From positions 1-64,000 of the forward strand of contig CAAELX010000027.1 in assembly GCA_900756925.1 (NCBI GenBank): a stretch of DNA of 64,000 bases, given 5' to 3'. Numbering within the stretch: position 1 is the first letter of the stretch; each line of letters opens with the position of its first letter. The DNA is from an uncultured Roseburia sp. Its GTDB lineage: Bacteria > Bacillota > Clostridia > Lachnospirales > Lachnospiraceae. The position numbers and the translations under genes were made by a program. Shown piece by piece: positions 59,613-64,000 of the stretch. The notes beneath the pieces were generated by a model. That model was given only the letters and a program-made list of their open reading frames with translations. It did not search any database and had not been told where the DNA came from.

Positions 59613-62600
59613 TTACTCTGTTCCCTTCATTTTTTCCAAAATATCCTCTGCCCTGTCAAAGAGCTCTAACTTCCGGTAGGAATACCCCGGCATTCTCGCA
59701 TCAAAGCCGCAGACCGTATGGTACGGACAGTAATCGCAGCCGCTCCTTCCGTCGAGCTGATACGGGTTCATGGCGATCTCCCCCGCAAAAATCCGTTTTC
59801 CCATCTGCGCGATCTTCGTGTTCACGTAATCGGACATCACCTTGAAATCATAGGTGCTCGCCACTTTTGACGTTGCCTTTAAGCTTCCATCTGTCTTCTT
59901 TCCGACTGGAATCACCGCAGAATTTCCCGCAAAATCCGTATCCATCGATTCATAGACTTCCGGGTCTTCGTTGACAAGACCGTTTAACTTCAACTGCTCT
60001 AACACACCCTTACGGATCTCCGCCTCTGTCTCGTTCCCAAGTCCGTCCACGATCGGATTTTTAATATGATAGTAAAAAATGCCCGCCGGTTCAATTTTCT
60101 TTTCCGGATGCTCTTTACTTTCCAGTTCCATCGCAGCATTTAAGTAGACAACTAACTGCAATTGCAGCCCGTAATACAGATTTAACAGGGAAAAACTGGT
60201 ATTTCCCGATTTATAGTCAATGATCTTCACATAGACCTTCTCTTTCGTCTCATAGGTGTCGATCCGGTCTATCCTTCCGATCAGGTTCATCTTCTCCTCT
60301 TCGCTTAAGGTAAAACGCACTGCATCGAGATTGTTCACCCTTGAAAAAGATACCTCAAAGTCCTTCGGCACAAAGCGGCCTTTCTGGATCTGCGTCGTCA
60401 GCGCCCAGACAGTACGCCGGATCGTATTGCGCATTCTGCCAAGCAGATACCGGTTTCTCACATTTTCAAAAGCTCCCGTATTCTTGCAGCCTTCGATCGC
60501 CTCGTCCATGCTCTGCTCGATCCATTCTGCCTGTACCTCCTCCGGAATATCAAACCACGTATAGTCTGAAGCCTCAATTCTCTTTGCAAAGTGCTCCAAC
60601 GCATCGTGGTAAATATTTCCCATATCTACACTCGCGAACTGTAAAATATCCCGTTCCTTCAGATGCAGCCCGTAATTGAGATAATGTGCAAATGCGCAGG
60701 CAGCAAACCGCTCCAGCCGCGTCACACTGTTCTCTAACACCGTTCCATATAACGCTCTCGCCACCGCACGTCCAATCGGCTCATCTTCCGGTACTTTATA
60801 ATAGGCTGCCAGCAGGTTTTCCACTTTATCCCGATGCACGGGATCTTCCAAATACCACCTGGCAAGCGCATTCCAAAGCTTTGTCTCCTCGCTCTCCCTG
60901 TCTGTCCTGTTTTCCTGCAATCCCTCCAAGAAAAAGGAAAGGCTGCTCTCCGGTGTCATCACACAGTCGATGGAGTGCGTCTCCTCCACCTCCTCGATTG
61001 TTTTCCCCGGAAACATTTTTAAAATCGTGCCGATCAGATACGATCTCCGCAGTGCTTTTCCCTGCGCGTTCACCCTCGCATACGTCAGGTACAAATGGTC
61101 AGATGGCTTGGTCATGCACAGATACAGGTAAAATTTCTGGATAAATACACGTTCCCTCGCACCCGGAGCAAGCTGTAAGTCATATTCCGCCATCTTCTCC
61201 CGCTCAAATTCCGAGATAATGCCGCCATTGTTTGCCGATTTTGGGATTACCCCGTCGTTGACCCCCAGGAAAAAGAGGATACGGATATGGTTTAACCTCG
61301 TCCGCTCAATATCTCCGATCGTCACCTTATCATTGCCAGGTGGAATCACACCGACGCGTGCCGCCTCAAACCCTGCATCTAAGATATCCGCATATTCCCG
61401 GATAGAGAGCATCTCATCACCGAGAAAATCGACGACTTTATCAAGCAGATCCATCACAATCTTATAAATCTGCGCATACTCTCTCGCTTTTACAAGCTCT
61501 CCTGCCTCCTCAAGGGTGGTTTCCCTGCGCATTAACTTCTGTTCCACATTTAACGACACGATCAGTCCATAGAGTGCCACGGTCTGCTCCTTCACCGTGT
61601 GTTTTCCCCGAAACACTTCAAAAAGAGGTTCAAACATCCCGCTGATCTTCTCCCGCACAGCATTCATCTGCACCAGATTGTCCCGCTCCCTGTCGGAATA
61701 GACAAATGTCCATGTTTCCTTCCATCTGCTCCTGCCCCGGATACCACGGGCAAGCACGTAGTTTTCCAACAGGTCGATCTCATCCTCTGTCAGATTCCAT
61801 CCGTCTCCCGATTCAGCCTCAGAACCTTCACACAGCCCGCTGCGCAGAAACCGGAACACACTCTCATAAGAGAAATCCGATTCCACCACCTCAAGTACCG
61901 CACGGATGAACTCAATAAATGGATGGAACAGGATCGCCCGCGTCTGATCCACGAAATACGGGATTCCATAGGAGCCAAAAATCTCCTCCACATAGTTGTC
62001 GTACAGGCTCACATCGCCGGTTACCACCGCAATGTCCCGGTAGCGGTAATGCTTCTCCCGCACAAGCCTTGTGATCTCTCTTGCCGCGTACTCGAGCTCC
62101 TCCCGCGGATTTTTCAGGCAGGTGATTTCGATTTCATCCTGCTCCTCTTTCCACTTCTTATAATAAGGGCGGAACAGGTTCTGCTCCATGAAATATAAAG
62201 ACGGTGCATTCCGGTAGCGCAGCTTCTTCCCGTCTGTCAGAAGAACCGGTTCTTCCACCGCCACGTGCAGTTCCCCTGCCATCCGCATCAGTGTCTCCAC
62301 CGCCTTTTTACTCATGGAAAAAAGCTCCTGCGGTCCCCTGCAATGGTAAAAATCCTCTTTTGTATCCATGGTCAGCGCCACAGTGATTTTTTCAGAGAGG
62401 GACAACAGCTTTAAAAGAAGCTGGTTCTGGATCGGCGTAAATCCGGTAAACTCATCGAATACAATCTGGCTGTTCCTTAAGATTGCTGAATCCTCTGCCA
62501 CCTCACACAGCAGGGAGAGTACCTCCTCCGACGTAATATATTTTCCTTCCAGATACTCGGAAAATCCATGGTACATCACAGAAATATCCTGCATCTTTAA

Positions 62601-63059
62601 CCGCAGCGTCTCACCCACCGCCTCCGTTTCCAGAAACGCATCCAGCTTCTCCGGGGAGACATTATACTGGGTCAGCTCCGAGAGCACCGACTTTACCTCG
62701 CTGATATACCCCATCTTATTCAGATTCCCGCCAAGCACCGGAAGCTGCCCTCTTTTTTCTTCCGCTATTTTGCGGAGCACGAGGTTCTTTCCGGTCTCCT
62801 CTAACACCTTCAGGTTCTGCCTGCCAAGCTCATCGAACACTCGGTACGCAAGGCGGGCAAAGCTTAGCACATCCACGTTCATGATCGCATGGGTATCCTG
62901 TAAGCGCACCAGCTCCCGCTGGGTCTGCATAGTGAACTGCTCCGGCACGAGCACGAGATAATTCTTCTCCGGATGCTCTGCAGCCTCTCCTAAGATTTTT
63001 TGATAAAGGTAAGTGGACTTTCCACTTCCCGCGTTTCCAAAAACAAATTGCAGTGACAT
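59613..63059 (-). CDS. addB: ATP-dependent helicase/deoxyribonuclease subunit B
   Basis: 1148 residues. N-terminal Walker A FGNAGSGKSTYLYQKI, helicase-like core without full motor motifs, C-terminal RecB nuclease with FEVSFSRVN and VKIIDYKSG. The four cysteines of the structural 4Fe-4S cluster are visible: RFAACAFAHY (residue about 790) and CDYCPYHTVC near the C-terminus. The start MSLQFVFGNAG at 63059 follows AAGGGG; eight upstream codons are not needed. It is coupled to addA. Confidence 0.97.
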   Translation of the reverse strand: MSLQFVFGNAGSGKSTYLYQKILGEAAEHPEKNYLVLVPEQFTMQTQRELVRLQDTHAIMNVDVLSFARLAYRVFDELGRQNLKVLEETGKNLVLRKIAEEKRGQLPVLGGNLNKMGYISEVKSVLSELTQYNVSPEKLDAFLETEAVGETLRLKMQDISVMYHGFSEYLEGKYITSEEVLSLLCEVAEDSAILRNSQIVFDEFTGFTPIQNQLLLKLLSLSEKITVALTMDTKEDFYHCRGPQELFSMSKKAVETLMRMAGELHVAVEEPVLLTDGKKLRYRNAPSLYFMEQNLFRPYYKKWKEEQDEIEITCLKNPREELEYAAREITRLVREKHYRYRDIAVVTGDVSLYDNYVEEIFGSYGIPYFVDQTRAILFHPFIEFIRAVLEVVESDFSYESVFRFLRSGLCEGSEAESGDGWNLTEDEIDLLENYVLARGIRGRSRWKETWTFVYSDRERDNLVQMNAVREKISGMFEPLFEVFRGKHTVKEQTVALYGLIVSLNVEQKLMRRETTLEEAGELVKAREYAQIYKIVMDLLDKVVDFLGDEMLSIREYADILDAGFEAARVGVIPPGNDKVTIGDIERTRLNHIRILFFLGVNDGVIPKSANNGGIISEFEREKMAEYDLQLAPGARERVFIQKFYLYLCMTKPSDHLYLTYARVNAQGKALRRSYLIGTILKMFPGKTIEEVEETHSIDCVMTPESSLSFFLEGLQENRTDRESEETKLWNALARWYLEDPVHRDKVENLLAAYYKVPEDEPIGRAVARALYGTVLENSVTRLERFAACAFAHYLNYGLHLKERDILQFASVDMGNIYHDALEHFAKRIEASDYTWFDIPEEVQAEWIEQSMDEAIEGCKNTGAFENVRNRYLLGRMRNTIRRTVWALTTQIQKGRFVPKDFEVSFSRVNNLDAVRFTLSEEEKMNLIGRIDRIDTYETKEKVYVKIIDYKSGNTSFSLLNLYYGLQLQLVVYLNAAMELESKEHPEKKIEPAGIFYYHIKNPIVDGLGNETEAEIRKGVLEQLKLNGLVNEDPEVYESMDTDFAGNSAVIPVGKKTDGSLKATSKVASTYDFKVMSDYVNTKIAQMGKRIFAGEIAMNPYQLDGRSGCDYCPYHTVCGFDARMPGYSYRKLELFDRAEDILEKMKGTE

Positions 63060-63126
63060 GTATTCCCCTTCTCTACAAAACATTCTTCTACTAATTTAAC
63101 ATAATCTGACACCGCCTACAATGGGC

Positions 63127-63174
63127 GAAAAAAAGAAAATCCGGGCAGTCGTTTTTCACGTATCTGTCCGGATT
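63127..63174 (-). terminator. Terminator after tdk
   Basis: Arms AATCCGG / CCGGATT (63138-63144, 63168-63174), a second internal pairing, then TTTCTTTTTTTC on the minus strand, 4 bases past the tdk stop. Confidence 0.85.
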
Positions 63175-63177
63175 CTT

Positions 63178-63759
63178 CTATTCTTCGTTAAACTTTAAGT
63201 CGCCGAGGTTGCCTTCCCGCAAATGCTTCCTGCAAAGTGCCACATAGGAGTCATTGCCTCCAAGCACCACCTGCTCGCCTTCCCTGACGATCCCGTATTT
63301 GTTATATCTGGCATTGCATCTCGCTGCCTTTCCACACCAGCATACTGTGCGGATCTCCTCGATCACATCCGCCCACGCCATTAGCCAGATGCTTCCCTCA
63401 AACGGCTCGTTGCGGAAATCTGCCCGGAGTCCATAGCAGATCACCGGGACATTCAGGTCATCGACGAAATGGACGAGCTGTTCAATCTGTGCTTTCGGAC
63501 AGAACTGCGCCTCATCCACAATGATACAGTCATACTTCTGAATCTCTTCATCCGGCAGCTTTACAAGCTCCTCCGTCCAGATGCACTCCCTTTGCAGTCC
63601 GATGCGGGAGCTGATGATCTTCTCCCCGTCCCGCATATCAATCTGCGGTTTTGCGAGCAGTGCGCGCTTGCCCCGCTCCCTGTAATTGTATTCCACCATC
63701 AGTGCATTTGCTGTTTTCGAGCTTCCCATCGCCCCGTAACGAAAAAACAGTTTTGCCAT
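63178..63759 (-). CDS. tdk: Thymidine kinase
   Basis: 193 residues, type II thymidine kinase. P-loop RYGAMGSSKTANALMVEYNY, Walker B IIVDEAQF, lasso region and zinc ribbon cysteines in VCWCGKAARCNARY and YVALCRKHLREG. Salvages thymidine to dTMP. It lies 25 bases after the partial gene at the window end. Confidence 0.96.
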   Translation of the reverse strand: MAKLFFRYGAMGSSKTANALMVEYNYRERGKRALLAKPQIDMRDGEKIISSRIGLQRECIWTEELVKLPDEEIQKYDCIIVDEAQFCPKAQIEQLVHFVDDLNVPVICYGLRADFRNEPFEGSIWLMAWADVIEEIRTVCWCGKAARCNARYNKYGIVREGEQVVLGGNDSYVALCRKHLREGNLGDLKFNEE

Positions 63760-63784
63760 TTTTCTTCTCCTGCGCTATCAAAGC

Positions 63785-64000
63785 TTACTTAGTTTTGCTT
63801 TTCTTCTTATTATATCCATTGATATCATATTTTCTCTCGTACTCATCAAAGTATATCTGATAAGTTTCGTTCTTACGCTCCCTGACGCTCTTCAGATACT
63901 GGTGCGTATCAAAGTCTGCCGCTTCGATCTCGATCATCGCCACCGCAATATTCGAGCAATGGGCTGCCATTCTCTCTAAGTTCGTCAGCATATCATTGAA
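63785..64000 (-). CDS. Na/Pi cotransporter family protein, C-terminal part
   Basis: The last about 71 codons of a gene that continues past base 64000. The frame is open up to the edge (FNDMLTNLERMAAHCSNIA) and resembles the PhoU-like helical domain found at the C-terminus of NptA-type sodium/phosphate cotransporters. It ends in a Lys-rich tail. The membrane part is not in the window, so the call rests on a short region. Confidence 0.6.
   Translation of the reverse strand, partial: FNDMLTNLERMAAHCSNIAVAMIEIEAADFDTHQYLKSVRERKNETYQIYFDEYERKYDINGYNKKKSKTK

Noticed and set aside
1..64000. CRISPR array, rRNA or prophage genes
   Set aside because: No regularly spaced repeats, rRNA sequence or phage structural genes were seen.

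Overview
The window looks like chromosomal DNA of a spore-forming, Gram-positive Clostridia, most likely a Lachnospiraceae gut anaerobe. The reasons are a rimP-nusA-ylxR-ylxQ-infB-rbfA operon, a complete xseA/xseB-dxs-tlyA-nadK-argR-recN-spoIVB string, addAB instead of recBCD, clostridial AGGAGG ribosome-binding sites and TTGACA/TATAAT promoters with TGn extensions. No rRNA, CRISPR array, phage or intact insertion sequence is visible. Almost every gene lies on the minus strand. The exceptions are two AraC-type regulators, an XdhC protein and a marR-MATE pair.

Layout. 1-13.3 kb: translation and RNA genes (truncated subtilisin, pnp, rpsO, an NlpC/P60 cell-wall hydrolase, then rimP-nusA-ylxR-ylxQ-infB-rbfA-nrnA-truB-ribF read right to left). 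13.5-17.9 kb: tRNA-Glu(CUC), a 59-residue Cys-rich protein, galE, an AraC regulator and infC-rpmI-rplT behind a 5' attenuator. 18-29.7 kb: an accessory carbohydrate module. It has an isomerase, FGGY kinase and class II aldolase in one unit, and an epimerase-like protein, GH2 glycosidase and Gfo/Idh-VOC-VOC fusion in a second. A divergent PocR-AraC regulator flanks them, and both units carry the same 40-bp promoter motif. 29.8-41.6 kb: GNAT, spoIVB, recN, argR, nadK, tlyA, dxs, a prenyl synthase, xseB, xseA, nusB and an Asp23-family gene. 41.8-50.7 kb: XdhC, a membrane XRE regulator, marR-MATE, a U32-like Cys-cluster protein, pncC/cinA, nfo, GNAT and ABC-F. 50.8-64 kb: MATE, a parvulin-type lipoprotein, an FAD oxidoreductase, maf, addA, addB, tdk and a truncated Na/Pi cotransporter.

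The most unusual signal is a family of four intergenic inverted-repeat elements (15150-15386, 27260-27494, 31805-31911, 50695-50759). All end in GCGAAACTC...GAGTTTCGC. They share sub-terminal sequence (AGGYTATGWR about 6 bases inside one end), but each encloses a private stem. The two large copies keep near-perfect 34- and 35-bp stems of unrelated sequence around a conserved GCAGCGGTACTAAG / CTAAG core. One copy supplies the last ~35 codons of the aldolase gene. I know of no named element family that matches, and none of this could be searched against databases here.
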